The notes below the pieces were generated by a model, which was not told the origin of the DNA, did not search any database, and worked only from the letters and a program-made list of their open reading frames with translations. From Eulemur rufifrons (taxonomy: Eukaryota > Chordata > Mammalia > Primates > Lemuridae), in the NCBI RefSeq assembly GCF_041146395.1, contig NC_090996.1:29660738-29724737 (forward strand): DNA of 64,000 nucleotides, read 5' to 3'. Both the position numbers and the translations under genes were made by a program. Shown in pieces: positions 11,166-21,024 of this stretch. Position 1 is the stretch's first letter. The number at the start of each line of letters is the position of its first letter.

Positions 11166-11670
11166 CATTTTCTACCGCTTCTGGGGTTCCAATGTTCTGC
11201 TTTTTTTGTTCTAAAAGCCCACATATTAACTACTGCCTTGCCAGAGAGAAACATCTTCTCTGCTCTGCAAATAAGTGCGCTCCCTGCCACTAACCTCTAG
11301 TCAATGAAAATTGCTGACTCTTAGGCAGGGGAAATACTGCAATATTGATTTCCCTTGTTTTCTTTCTCTAATACAGCTGTTAAGTTCTTTTAAACAATGT
11401 AATTCATCATGAGATGGTCAAATCATGGTTTATTGATGTAGCAATTAATTAGTTGGTTGCCCAGTCCTGCAAAGTTTGTTCCAGATGAACGGCTGGTCAA
11501 GCTCGGGAGGCATGATGCACACATTAGACACTGCTGACTTAATCACACTTGAGATGTTATTGGAGGTGGGTCCCCCTTGGCCTCTGGCTGGCTGGTGACT
11601 AAAGCTGTTCTCAAAGCTACTGCAGGAGCTGCCTCCATCAGCACCAAAGCTGCCTCCATGACCACCAAAG
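11166..11670 (-). other. unassigned sequence with Gly/Ser-rich minus-strand frame
   Basis: On the minus strand a frame runs out of the inverted L1 piece (11758 down to 11671) into about 70 non-L1 codons ending at 11445. The first of these codons are Gly/Ser-rich and carried by a 21-bp tandem repeat (11627-11647 and 11648-11668, 7 codons each). An AATAAA lies just beyond the stop on that strand, but no poly-A tract follows. I cannot match the peptide to a known protein. It may be part of an old retrocopy, or chance. Confidence 0.25.
11627..11668. repeat. 21-bp tandem duplication
   Basis: Two head-to-tail 21-base units (11627-11647 and 11648-11668) differ at a few positions in their last third. 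They abut the inverted L1 fragment. Confidence 0.75.
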
Positions 11671-11758
11671 CTGGCTATCCAATTTTCCCAGCACCATTTA
11701 TTGAATAGGGCTTCTTTTCCCCAGTGTACATTGTTGTCAAAATCTAGCACTCTTTCAT
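11671..11758 (-). mobile_element. inverted L1 ORF2 fragment
   Basis: The + strand reads CTATCCAATTTTCCCAGCAC and CATTTATTGAATAGGGCTTC followed by TTTTCCCCAGTGTACATTGT, antisense to the L1 ORF2 block that lies just downstream of the point where the sense piece 11759-12692 stops. It joins that piece directly, so the two are one rearranged L1. Confidence 0.85.
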
Positions 11759-12692
11759 TAATAAAAAAAAAACCCTCAACAAACCAGGCACAAAAGGAAC
11801 ATATCTTAGAATTATAAAAGCTGTGTATGACAAACCCGTAGCCAACATCATACTGAATGGCAAAAAGTTGAAAGCATTCCCACTAAAAACAGGAAGACAA
11901 GGACGCCCACTGTCACCACTTTTATTCAACGTAGCGCTAGAAGCCCAAGCCAGAGCAATTAGGCAAGAGAAAGAAATAAAGGTATCAGAATCGGGAGAGA
12001 GCAGGTCAAACTATCACTTTGCTGATGATATGATCTTGTATCTAGAAAACCTCAAAAATTCAACCAAAATTCTCCTGGAATTGATAAATAAATTCAGCAA
12101 AGTCTCAGGATACAAAATCAATGTACATAAATCAGTAGCATTTCTATATACCAATAACAGTTAAGCCAAGAGTTAAATCAAAGACTCAATACCACTCACA
12201 ATGGCTACAAAGAAAATAAAATACCTAGGAATATACTTACCCAAAGAGATGAAAGACTTCTAGAAGGAGAACTATGAAACTCTGAGGAAAGAAATCACAA
12301 TGGCTACAAACAAATGTGAAAACATATCACGCTCATGGATAGGTAGAATCAACATTGTTCAAATGTCCATACGACTCAAAGTGATTTACAAATTCAATAC
12401 AATCTCCATCAAATTACCAACGTCATACTTCACAGATCTAGAAAAAATAATTCTATGCTTCATTTGGGACCAGAAAAGAACCTGAATAGCCAAAGCAATC
12501 TTAAACAAAAAGAACAAATCTGGAGGCATCACATTACCAGACTTCAAACTACATTACAAGGCTATAGTAACCAAAACAGCATGGTATTTGTACAAAAATA
12601 GAGACATAGACATGGAACAGAACAGAGAACCCAGACATAAAACCGTCTGCCTACAAGCAACTGATCTTCGACAAAGCAGACAACAATGGACC
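11759..12692 (+). mobile_element. younger L1 LINE, partial ORF2 (reverse-transcriptase region)
   Basis: Sense L1 ORF2 starting at TCATTAATAAAAAAAAAACC. It carries the conserved reverse-transcriptase catalytic motif (FADD, followed by MILY) near 12020 in a frame open from 11823 to 12164. It then continues, with stops, through CTCATGGATAGGTAGAATCA, GGAGGCATCACATTACCAGA and AACTGATCTTCGACAAAGCA. It ends abruptly near 12692 without 3' UTR or poly-A, next to an older antisense L1. Its wording matches the strepsirrhine L1 lineage. Not active: both ends are missing and several stops interrupt it. Confidence 0.9.
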
Positions 12693-12696
12693 AGTC

Positions 12697-13622
12697 ATCT
12701 TTTAACAGCTTTATATCCTAATAACTTACATACCATGCAAGTCATAATTTCTAAGTGTACAATTCAATGACATTCAGTATATTTACAGAGCTATGAAATC
12801 ACCACCACAATCTAATTTTAGAACATTTCCCTCGCCCCAAAAAAGAAATCTCATCCCCATTTGCAGCCACTCCCCAGCTCCCCACCCCACCCCATTCTAC
12901 TAATCTACTTTTTGTCTCAATAAATTTGTCTTTTCTGAAAAATTCATATAAATAGAATTGTACAACATGTAGTATTTTGTGCCTCAATTTTTTCTCTTAG
13001 CATAATATTTTGTGATTCATCCACATTGTAGCTTGGATCAGTATCTCATTTTTTATAGCTGAATAATATTCTATTGTATTGATACGCCACTATTATTTAT
13101 CCAGTCACCAATTGATGAACATTTGGCTTGTTTTCTGTTATCAAGAATAATGCTGCTATGCACATTCATGTATGAGTTTTCGTGTGGACATAGGTTTTCA
13201 ATCCTCCTATATATACCTAGCAGTAGAAATGCTGGGCCACATGGTACGCCTTGTTTAATATTTTTAAAAACTGACACAGCATGTTTCAGAGTGGCTATGC
13301 CATTTTGCATTCCCACCAGCAATGTGTGAGGATTCCAGTTTCTGCACATCTTCCCCAATGCTTGCTATTGTCTGTCTTTTTCATTCTAGCCATCCTGGGT
13401 GAGAAGTGGCATCTTACTGTGGTTTTGATTTTCATTTCCCTAATGGCTAGTGATATTGAACATCTTTTCATGTGCTTATTGGCCATCTGTATGTCATCTT
13501 TGGAGGAACAGCTGTTTAAGTCCTTTGCCAATTTTTTAATGAAATAATTTTAATAATAATTTTGTCATCTGATTTGTAAGAACTCTTCATAGAGTGGGTA
13601 CAAATTCCTATAGACTGGCCAT
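12697..13622 (-). mobile_element. old L1M 3' half (ORF2 end plus 3' UTR), antisense
   Basis: The + strand runs from TTTTAACAGCTTTATATCC through CACCACCACAATCTAATTTT, GAATAATATTCTATTGTATT, CCAATTGATGAACATTTGGC, TTGCATTCCCACCAGCAATG and TTCATGTGCTTATTGGCCAT to GTAAGAACTCTTCATAGAG. On the minus strand, 13295-13531 and 13071-13358 still translate as pieces of the L1 ORF2 C-terminal domain. It abuts the rearranged younger L1 on its left. Confidence 0.85.
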
Positions 13623-14009
13623 TTAAACCCTCTGCCTCGAGTTTGCCTCTAGGCTGCAGATCAGTGTTTTGTTACAGGAAATGCACACTCTCAGTTTCAT
13701 CTTATAGGTCCTTTTGTTTGTTTGTTTGTTCGATTCATAATCCTTTCCCGGGGAGAAGGGAGTTGATCTGATGCACTCACTGCCTTGAGGGATTAAAATC
13801 CCAGACACAACAGCACTAGAGCAGAATCAGCTTTCCTCAGACTCAGACCTATCAGTGCTCACTTTCAAAGGCAGGTTTCTCCTCTTCTGCTTCCCACCCA
13901 TGCAAAATATTTTTCCTGTCCTCCTTCCCGGCCCCCCCCAAAAAAAGCCTAAATTTGAAATCAAAATTTCAGATTCTCAAGCTCTGCTAAAAGACATCAA
14001 AGTATGTCA
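13623..14009. other. unassigned sequence with simple repeats
   Basis: Contains a short TTTG microsatellite at 13713-13730 and a C7A6 run near 13933. No gene or repeat family recognised. Confidence 0.5.
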
Positions 14010-14240
14010 GAAAGAGACAAACTTGGAGTTCAATTACTCTGTGTTCAAATCCCAGCTGTGCCATCTTCCAGCTGTGTGTCTCTAGGCAAAATGCTTAACC
14101 TCTCTGAGCCTAACTTTCTTAATTATCAATGAGAAAATAAAACTTAAGTTAGTGTTGAAATGAAGAAGGGTATTAAAAAAGTAATTAGTGAGTGAAATCA
14201 TCACCTCATGAGTCTACTAGGCATTCAATAAAAGGACGTT
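14010..14240 (+). repeat. MIR SINE
   Basis: TTACTCTGTGTTCAAATCCC, AGCTGTGCCATCTTCCAGCT, AATGCTTAACCTCTCTGAGC and a terminal GGCATTCAATAAAAGG match most of MIR. It is followed immediately by an antisense MIR. Confidence 0.85.
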
Positions 14241-14249
14241 CTCTGCTCT

Positions 14250-14395
14250 TTACTCATTTCATCTCATAGCAACTTTGTAAAGTGGGTGTTAGCATCCCCT
14301 CGTTACCAGTGACAGAACGCAGGCTTGGGGAGGTGAATCACTTGCCCTAGATAACACAGCCAAATCTGACTCCCTCCAGAGCCTGCGTTCTTCTC
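14250..14395 (-). repeat. MIR SINE, antisense
   Basis: CATTTCATCTCATAGCAACT, GGCTTGGGGAGGTGAATCAC and TTGCCCTAGATAACACAGCC match the reversed MIR. Tail-to-tail with the sense MIR at 14010. Confidence 0.7.
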
Positions 14396-14654
14396 AATGA
14401 GTTGCAAATAGAAGGACCCCACTGTAAGCTATGGCCCCATTGAAGTTATTTAGAGAAAATAATGAAATCAAAGTAAGAGCTTCCCTGTGGGGGTTATTTG
14501 TCTGTGATCTGTGTGCTTTGTGTGGGTGATTTAATCTTTATTGAGCAAAAGCATAGTGCAAGGTAAGGCATACAATGATGAACAAAACCAGAAGTGGTTT
14601 CTGCTCTAAAGCCATTACACAAATAAATGCACAAGTTATTATTTGATTACTTAT

Positions 14655-14735
14655 TGTGCTAAGTGTCTGGGTTGGAATTCCAGCTCTGGTTTATGACGGG
14701 GATTCTTTGAGCATCGGTTTCCTCCTCTGGGTGAA
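14655..14735 (+). repeat. MIR SINE, weak fragment
   Basis: GGGTTGGAATTCCAGCTCTG and CGGTTTCCTCCTCTGGGTGA resemble the MIR core. The middle is not alignable by eye. Confidence 0.4.
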
Positions 14736-15486
14736 GCCTAGGAATGTCAGTCCGAGAAGGTCTTGCTCTGTAGCCAGCAATCAATTAAGGGCTGTAGCAG
14801 TGGTCATTGTCTTGGGCTGCTGTTTTCTGACGCATGCTTGCAAACACTCCGAGCTTCACCCTGCCGCTGTGAGGTGAGGGGACAGCTTCCTCTTCTCTAA
14901 GCTGTGGTGGCCCGTGCATCTCGGCTAAGCCAGCCTCTGTGCCTCCTGTCACAGGAAAACCAGACCTGACAAGCGTGTATTGAAAATACCGCACCTCCAG
15001 AGGAACTGCAGAGAAATCGCTGTGCACATGATCAGAGTTTCAAGGAAGTCACGTAAGAACAGACCACACTAGGGTTCAGTATTCCTGCTGCAGAGAAGAG
15101 ATGATCTGAAACTATATGGGAAGACTTCAATTAATTATATTATATGGCTTTATTTTCTTCAGTAAACCATGGCAATTGCTCTTGCAGTTGTATTTTAATA
15201 ATAGGTCAGAGCTTGCCTGATGGGGAAAAGCAGGAGGATAATATGATGAATGCGTTGAAAAATCGTTTGCTCTGTCTTTCTGCTTACAGATTGCAATTAA
15301 ATTGGACTCCAATACTCGGTTCATAGGGGGAAAGTACCCTGGTGAATGAGAAAGTGAAACATCTGCAGATGAAAGATATTCAGGTCTTGCAAAACAGGTA
15401 TAAGCTCAAATTTCATAACATGACATTTCAAGACCTTTGCCATGTGGCCAGGAATGGATTTCTCCTCTGTAGTCATTATTGTCACA
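14736..15486. other. unassigned sequence
   Basis: No repeat family or gene recognised. 15120-15330 is AT-rich and repeat-free. An 80-codon minus-strand frame at 14785-15027 has no recognisable domain. Confidence 0.45.
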
Positions 15487-15668
15487 GAGCCGGGAATTGG
15501 CTGCCTGGGTTCACATCACACTGTGCCTCTTGCTAGCTCTGTGACCTCAGGCAAGTGACTTAAGCTCTCAGTGCCTCATTTTCCTAGTCTGAGACAAGGG
15601 GATAAAACCACTACCTCGTGGGGTTATGATGAGGATAAAGCGGCTTACAGGCTGGAAAGTGATCAGCA
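15487..15668 (+). repeat. MIR SINE, 5' part (split by MER5A)
   Basis: GAATTGGCTGCCTGGGTTCA, CTTGCTAGCTCTGTGACCTC, GGCAAGTGACTTAAGCTCTC and GGGGTTATGATGAGGATAAA are well-preserved MIR. The element is cut at about 15668 and resumes at 15863. Confidence 0.9.
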
Positions 15669-15862
15669 CAGCGGTTTCTCTCAAGCTCAGCACCACTGGC
15701 TTTGGGAAGGGGCTATCTTGTGCACTGTGGGATGTTTAGAAGCACCCCTGACCTATGGCTCCTAGATGTCAGTAGCACAGCTGTGAAAACAAAAAAATGT
15801 CTCCAGATGGTGCAAATGTCCCCTGGGGAAGGGGCAAAATCACCCCTGATCGAAAACCCCTG
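15669..15862 (-). mobile_element. MER5A hAT-Charlie MITE, antisense, inside a MIR
   Basis: Opens CAGCGGTTTCTCTCAAGCTC and closes CGAAAACCCCTG, matching degraded MER5A terminal inverted repeats. The body includes GCACTGTGGGATGTTTAGAA, TGTCTCCAGATGGTGCAAAT and GTCCCCTGGGGAAGGGGCAA. Full length for MER5A (about 190 bp). The flanking 8-mers are only partly alike, as expected for an old hAT target duplication. Confidence 0.9.
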
Positions 15863-15905
15863 GAACACAGCAAGTGCTCAATAAGAGCTGTCATTATTAT
15901 CTTCC
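15863..15905 (+). repeat. MIR SINE, 3' part (split by MER5A)
   Basis: GAACACAGCAAGTGCTCAAT followed by AAGAGCTGTCATTATTAT is the MIR 3' end and completes the element interrupted at 15668. Confidence 0.85.
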
Positions 15906-15974
15906 ACGGCTTGCCTCTGAAACCCTCCATTTAAACCTAATGACTTGAAAGTCCCTGGACTGGAATGTGCTTTC

Positions 15975-16325
15975 TGACTGACGTCCTCTGCTCACACCTT
16001 CCCTCCTTCCTCCAAAGCCCAACTGTGCCTTCTCTTCCTGAGTACTCCTGCTCATTCTTCAAGACTCAGTACAGGCATCACCTCCTCCAAGAAGCCTTCT
16101 TTTCCTTTCTCTCCCCCAAAGGCAGGATGCTCTACCTCTGGGCCCACAGAGCACCTTGCACTTCACTCGTTGATTCATTCAAAATATGCCTGCCTGGCAC
16201 ACAGTCGGCACTCGGAGAAGCACATGTTAGCACAGTTATCACTGTCTGTTTACATCTCTCTCCCACACAGGACTGTGATCCTCAGAGGTCGGAGCTGCTG
16301 GCACAAAGTAGGGGCTCATGGACTA
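15975..16325 (+). repeat. L2 LINE 3' end
   Basis: CACCTCCTCCAAGAAGCCTT, CTCTGGGCCCACAGAGCACC, CACTGTCTGTTTACATCTCT and CAGGACTGTGATCCTCAGAG match the L2 3' region. The 174-codon frame across it is a by-product of L2 sequence, not a gene. Confidence 0.75.
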
Positions 16326-16984
16326 TTCAGTGCAGGGAGTGGGTGGGGAGGGACTCGTGTCTGGGGTCCTTCTCAGGAAGACGAGGAGACCAGCAACCCC
16401 AGCTTCACGGCTTCCCCCTCCTGCTTTCCTCTGGTTCCCCAGGACACAGCCCAAGAAGCAGCAGGAGTTGCATCAGCCTCACTAAATAAGAACTGCTCTT
16501 TAAAAACATCATTAGAAGCTCATTTACCGCAAGCCACCAAAACCGCGTGAGACAGAGAAAATCGGCCTGTCCCCGACTGTCTTTCTCCTGTTCCATTTGC
16601 TCTCTTCTTTTCTGTTTTTTTTTTTCCCCCTTCATGTTTTGCTGATTCTCTTCTTTTCCAGTGAGTTATTTCCACTACTCCTTGCCGCCAAGTCCCCAAA
16701 CAATCACGCACACAGATCTGTGTGTTGCTCAAGGCAAGGAGAATGCCTCTGCCACCATGCACGCTTTCTGCAGTTTGCAGGGTTCTGGATTTCAACACCC
16801 CGAGTCGCTGGAGCCCAGCCTTGATCACACATTAACATCCAACTGTTGCATTTACTTTCTCTGCATAAAAAAAAGAAAATGCACATAGGGGTTTGTAATA
16901 GAGTTAAATAGCATGTGTCTGGGGAAAATTCATCTTGAATTGGGGACATGGATTTTGGGGTGGGTAGTGGGTTAAAAGGGCCTC
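16326..16984. other. unassigned, pyrimidine-rich sequence
   Basis: Contains a T-rich run near 16613-16625 and a CT-rich tract around it. No repeat family or gene recognised. Several overlapping frames on both strands have no domain. Confidence 0.45.
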
Positions 16985-17432
16985 CCCCCACCCCCTCCAG
17001 AAAAAAAAGATATGTTCACATGCTAACCCCGAGGAACCTGTGAATGTGACCTTTTTTGGAAAATGCGTCTTGGCAGATGAGATCATCCTGGTTTTCCTGG
17101 ATGGTGGACCCTAAATCCTTTCCTTTAGGTGGACCCTAAATCCAATGACAGGTATCCATGTAAGAGTGAAGCTAAAAGGAGATTAAACGTATGGAGGAAG
17201 AGGGTACACATGACACAGAGGGGACAAGCCCATGTGAAGACCGGGGAGAGAGTGGAATGGTGCAGCTACACGCCAAGGAACACCAAGGATAGCCCGCGAC
17301 CCCCAGGAGCCAGGAGAGAGGAAGCACTGCTGACAACGCCTCGATTTTGCACCTTTGGCCCCCATAAACTTCTGCTGCTTTAAGCCACCCAGTAAATGCT
17401 AACCTGTTACAGCAACCCTAGGAAACAATACA
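16985..17432 (+). mobile_element. MLT1-type MaLR solo LTR
   Basis: AAAGATATGTTCACATGCTA, CCTGTGAATGTGACC, GGACCCTAAATCCAATGACA, GCCAAGGAACACCAAGGATA, TGCTTTAAGCCACCCAGTAA and the terminal TTACAGCAACCCTAGGAAAC follow an MLT1 LTR in sense. A 16-base segment is duplicated locally (17103-17118 and 17128-17143). No internal region. Confidence 0.85.
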
Positions 17433-17614
17433 AGATGATTTGCTGAGAAAAGATGGGGAAGGAACAGAAACCAGACAAGAGGGTATTGCAGCGGTCCACA
17501 CACGAGAGCAAATGCTCCAAGCCCGATAGCAGTGGTGGGAATGGATGGGGCAGAGAGGAATCCACACCCTAATTTTTCATGTTCGATCTCCTATTATTTT
17601 TCCCTTATGTATTA

Positions 17615-17875
17615 CACATACAGAAACTCATTAATCGAACACTTACTGTGTGTCAACTACTGCACACGTCCCACTCATTACTTAATTCACATAATAAAAA
17701 TACATTATAGTAGAGATTATTATTATTCTCATTTTATGGATGAGAAAACTGAGATTGGGAGAAGTTAAATAACTTGCCTGTGGATATAGCACTCTTAAGT
17801 GGCAGAGCTGGGGTTGAAGTTCAAGTCTGCGAAACTGGAAGGGCAATGCCTTTAACCAAATGCTATACTGTCTCT
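17615..17875 (-). repeat. MIR SINE, antisense
   Basis: AACACTTACTGTGTGTCAAC, TTCTCATTTTATGGATGAGA, AAACTGAGATTGGGAGAAGT and AAGTGGCAGAGCTGGGGTTG give a near-complete reversed MIR. Confidence 0.9.
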
Positions 17876-18454
17876 GCACACTTTCTTTCATAAAGAGGCT
17901 TCATAAAAGGTTCTTAGATGTGGGAATTCAAGAAATCCTGAGAACACAAACATTGGGCTTGGTTCTAAGCCCCGTGGCATCCTCTGGCTACAGCCAGAGT
18001 GCTAATTAGCATTTGTTTATCGTCTCTAATTATCCTGACAGTTTGAGTTCATGAATGCTAATGTGAGGGCAAAGTCCTGAGAAGTTAGAAGCAGAGGCCT
18101 CAGGCTTAACAGAAACAAACTTTGCATTTTAACTGACCCTGTGGCTTTTGTTGGGGCAGAGAGACCAGGGCATGGAGTTAGAAACAGGGATTGAAATAAA
18201 GAGATCCATTTACCATGTACCTTCCAGCCTAAGAGCTCTCACCTTGCTGAAATTATTCTCTAAATAACCCAGCTCAAGGACTAATGAATTTTGAAAGATT
18301 GATGTAGTAATTTTAACATTTGTATTGCGAAAGGTTGTAGAACACATATATTATTTTCTGCCTGCCCAGCAACCTTTTCTCTTTCTTCTGGTAATAGGAC
18401 ATTGATTTTGCTTGGGAAGCCACCCGCCTCTACTTTAAGTCCAGGCAATTCTGA
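17876..18454. other. unassigned sequence with homeobox-type motifs
   Basis: No repeat recognised. 17990-18070 carries several AT-rich sites (GCTAATTAGCATTTG, TCTCTAATTATCC, GAATGCTAATG) in a repeat-free stretch, a pattern seen in conserved enhancers. Function is unproven. Confidence 0.35.
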
Positions 18455-18600
18455 GGCTGTGGTCCCTCAACCTGCGTCCCAGCCCTGGGTTCCAAGAGGG
18501 ACCATGCAATTCAGACCTGGCCAATCACCATATTCTGTCCCCGGGACCTCAGGAATAAGCCAATGAGATTCAATTCCAATTTATTGGAAATGTCGGAGGT
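18455..18600 (+). repeat. ancient LTR-like repeat, family unresolved
   Basis: ATTCAGACCTGGCCAATCAC, TCTGTCCCCGGGACC and AATAAGCCAATGAGATTCAA resemble a block found in several old ERVL-type LTRs and share CCAAT-containing wording with 59160-59300. The assignment is weak. Confidence 0.3.
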
Positions 18601-19379
18601 GCCAAAGTTGCAAATTGGTCTAATCTGCAACAAGGAAGAGATGTCACTAATCTCTAATCAAGAGTTTGTCATTCTTTAACTCTGGTCCTGTTTTCCTCCA
18701 TGTCACTTCATTTTGGGTACACACTCTCTATCTTCAGGTCAGGAATTCTACCTAACAAGCAGGGCCCTTCCCGGCCCCAGCATCCATATGTCTAATTCCA
18801 CAAAAGAATCCTTGATTGGTCCTACTTGCCCTACTTCCCCCCTACTTCCCCAGTCTACCCCTTTGACCAATCAAAGTTAGAAAAACGAACTCCTATGATC
18901 GGCCACATCCAGGTCATTCTCGCAGCTGCAGGGAGGTGGGGTAGGTGGGCATCATAAAGTTCACTCCTGTGGAGCTGTTTCTCCAAGCCAGGCGCGGTCC
19001 AAATGCCCTGCCTAGTTCCTTTCAACTGTGAGCTGTGAGTGGTTCCCTATGCTTTGCAGGTGTCCAGACAACGTAGCGCATCATTAGACTGTTTAGACTT
19101 GGAAAGGCACACTGGCTCTGCCAATGGTGTCACTGGCCAAATCCCGTTTCTTGGAAGCCTCACAATCCAGTTTATGAGCAGGTGTGGGTTGCACACTGGC
19201 ATGCTACTGCCAAGACACGGGAATAGGGGAATGCGCGGATGGACCCGCTTGGGGTCAGGGATGCGTAGCGGCCCCGTGCCCTCCAAAGGCAGGAGTCAGG
19301 GGCAGACGGTGATCCCTCCGCCTGCACAGCCTCCCTCCTCCTTCCTTTCTCTTCCAGCCTCCCTCTTATCCGCTTCCCC
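18601..19379. other. unassigned sequence
   Basis: No repeat family or gene recognised. 19200-19290 has a handful of CpGs. A 195-codon frame (19039-19626) runs into the L2 that follows and shows no recognisable domain. Confidence 0.45.
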
Positions 19380-19725
19380 ACAATCCTGTCTCAGAGATTA
19401 TTCTCAACTTAAGCTACTAATGTTGCTCTCCTTCCAAATGTCATGTGTTCCCGTTTTATTAAGGTCAAAGTCCAAGGTTCTAACTTGGCAACCAGGGCTC
19501 TTTCCGACGCATCCCGGACCCACTTTCCTCGTGACGTCTCTTCCTTTGTTGCTCCATCTTCTCATTTCCTCCATGTCTTGTTATGCTCCAGCTGAAATGA
19601 GCTATTTTTTTTTTTTTTCCCTGTAGTTTCAGACTCTTTGGCACCTCTGGCCCTTTGCTTGTGTGATTGTGTTGTCTGGAACACATTTGTTCATGAACAA
19701 TCTTTAAAACTCCCCCTCTACTAAA
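19380..19725 (+). repeat. L2 LINE, part 1 (split by MIR)
   Basis: AGGTCAAAGTCCAAGGTTCT, CTTGGCAACCAGGGCTCTTT, CTCTGGCCCTTTGCTTGTGT and TTGTCTGGAACACATTTGTT follow the L2 3' half. It stops before the MIR at 19765 and seems to resume after it. Confidence 0.6.
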
Positions 19726-19764
19726 CTTCCCCTCTACACTATATTGTAACCACCTAAGAGAAGC

Positions 19765-19995
19765 TATAGTACAGGGTTATGAGCACAAATTCTGGAAGTC
19801 CAACATCCTGGTTGTACCAATTCCTGCCTGTGTGATCTTGGACAAGTCAGCCTCAGTTTCCTCATCTGTAAAATGGGGGATAATAATGGCATCTTCCTCT
19901 AGGAATTGTTGTGAGGTTTAAATGTATCAAATCATCTAATAGACTTAGAGCAGTGCCTGGCACATAAACACTCCAGAAGTGTTTGCTGTTATTTT
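19765..19995 (+). repeat. MIR SINE inside L2
   Basis: ATAGTACAGGGTTATGAGCA, TGTGATCTTGGACAAGTCAG, CCTCAGTTTCCTCATCTGTA followed by AAATGGGGGATAATAATGG, and AGCAGTGCCTGGCACATAAA make a nearly complete MIR. Confidence 0.9.
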
Positions 19996-20110
19996 TACTT
20001 CTTCGCACATCTGTCTCTTTGTAAACTCTAGGCTCTTTGAGGGCATTGATTGTGGCTTTTTCTCTGTGCCCTCAGTGTTTAGTAATTTCCCTCTTTCCTT
20101 CCCTTTCCTG
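19996..20110 (+). repeat. L2 LINE, part 2 (after MIR)
   Basis: ACTCTAGGCTCTTTGAGGGC and TTGTGGCTTTTTCTCTGTGC match the L2 segment near the 3' end. Weak but positioned to continue the L2 at 19380. Confidence 0.4.
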
Positions 20111-20659
20111 CAAAGAGATACTGGGTTTCTGAGCACTGTGAACATTAACAACCTCCAGTCTCATCAGAGGGAAACTCCCTCAGGTGCGAATCTCAGCAAG
20201 CAGGGAAGCTGAGCCACCACGGGGGCTGGAGCTGTGGCCAGATCACCACCATCTGGGAGCCAGCTGGGATTTCATGCCTACTGCTAATCTAGTGGCTACA
20301 ATGGGCCATTTCAACAGGTGACAATGCAGAGGGTTGAACACGTTCTTATGGAAACCAGCCCCTGTGCAGGGGAAAGGCGGGGCCTGGGGGGAAATGCAGG
20401 AAACAGCACCAGGAAAGTGCCTGGGTAAAGGGGGAACAGTGTCCCATGAGCTAAGCATGCCGGGTCGTCTGCTGGGCGGCTGGCGGGGGACAGGGCACAG
20501 AGCAGTATTTAACGGCTCTGCTCCTGCTCTGAACAGCTGGGCCGTAAACACTCATACCTCAGCTGAAGAATAAGCAATCTAATCTGAAATTGTATTCGAG
20601 TAAAAATAAAAATATGATGGGTTGTATGAAAGAGAGTTGCATTGTCTTTGATTCCACAT
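20111..20659. other. unassigned sequence
   Basis: No repeat family recognised. 20340-20530 is G-rich on the + strand with a few CpGs and open frames on both strands, none with a recognisable domain. Confidence 0.45.
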
Positions 20660-20690
20660 CCCCCCCCCCCCCACACACACACACACACAC
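20660..20690. repeat. compound microsatellite C13 (AC)9
   Basis: Thirteen C (20660-20672) followed directly by nine AC units (20673-20690). Likely polymorphic. Confidence 0.95.
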
Positions 20691-20829
20691 TTCTTTTATT
20701 GCAGGAATTGTATTGCTGCTTCTGCAGCTGTGATAATTCTTTCAGGAATAGTAAGAGTGCTCATCTGTCTGAAACAGACCAACGAAAGTATTTATTCCTT
20801 CTGCCTTACCTGTTTGTGGATATTGAATT

Positions 20830-21000
20830 CAGTAATAACTGGCATTTATATACCACCTTAATATACATTATCACTGGACCTTCAGGGCAGTCACTAGAGT
20901 TAGGTGTGGTAATCATCTTGGTTATAAATGAGGAAAGGAAGGATCACAGAGGTCAAGCAGCTTGTACAAAGTCACACAGCCAGGGTATGAGGCAAAATGG
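20830..21000 (-). repeat. MIR SINE, antisense
   Basis: AATAACTGGCATTTATATAC, AATGAGGAAAGGAAGGATCA and CAGAGGTCAAGCAGCTTGTA followed by AAGTCACACAGCCAGGGTAT match the reversed MIR. Confidence 0.75.
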
Positions 21001-21024
21001 TATGAAGGAATGAACTTCACTTTG

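Noticed and set aside
11823..12164. 113-codon frame with reverse-transcriptase motif
   Set aside because: It is a fragment of L1 ORF2, not a host gene. The copy lacks both ends and has stops outside this frame.
15965..16489. 174-codon open frame on the + strand
   Set aside because: Most of it is L2 3' end. There is no domain, and the rest has no coding signature.
19039..19626. 195-codon + strand open frame, the longest in the window
   Set aside because: Its second half is L2 and its first half has no recognisable domain. The Ser/Leu/Pro-rich content fits GC/CT-rich non-coding DNA.
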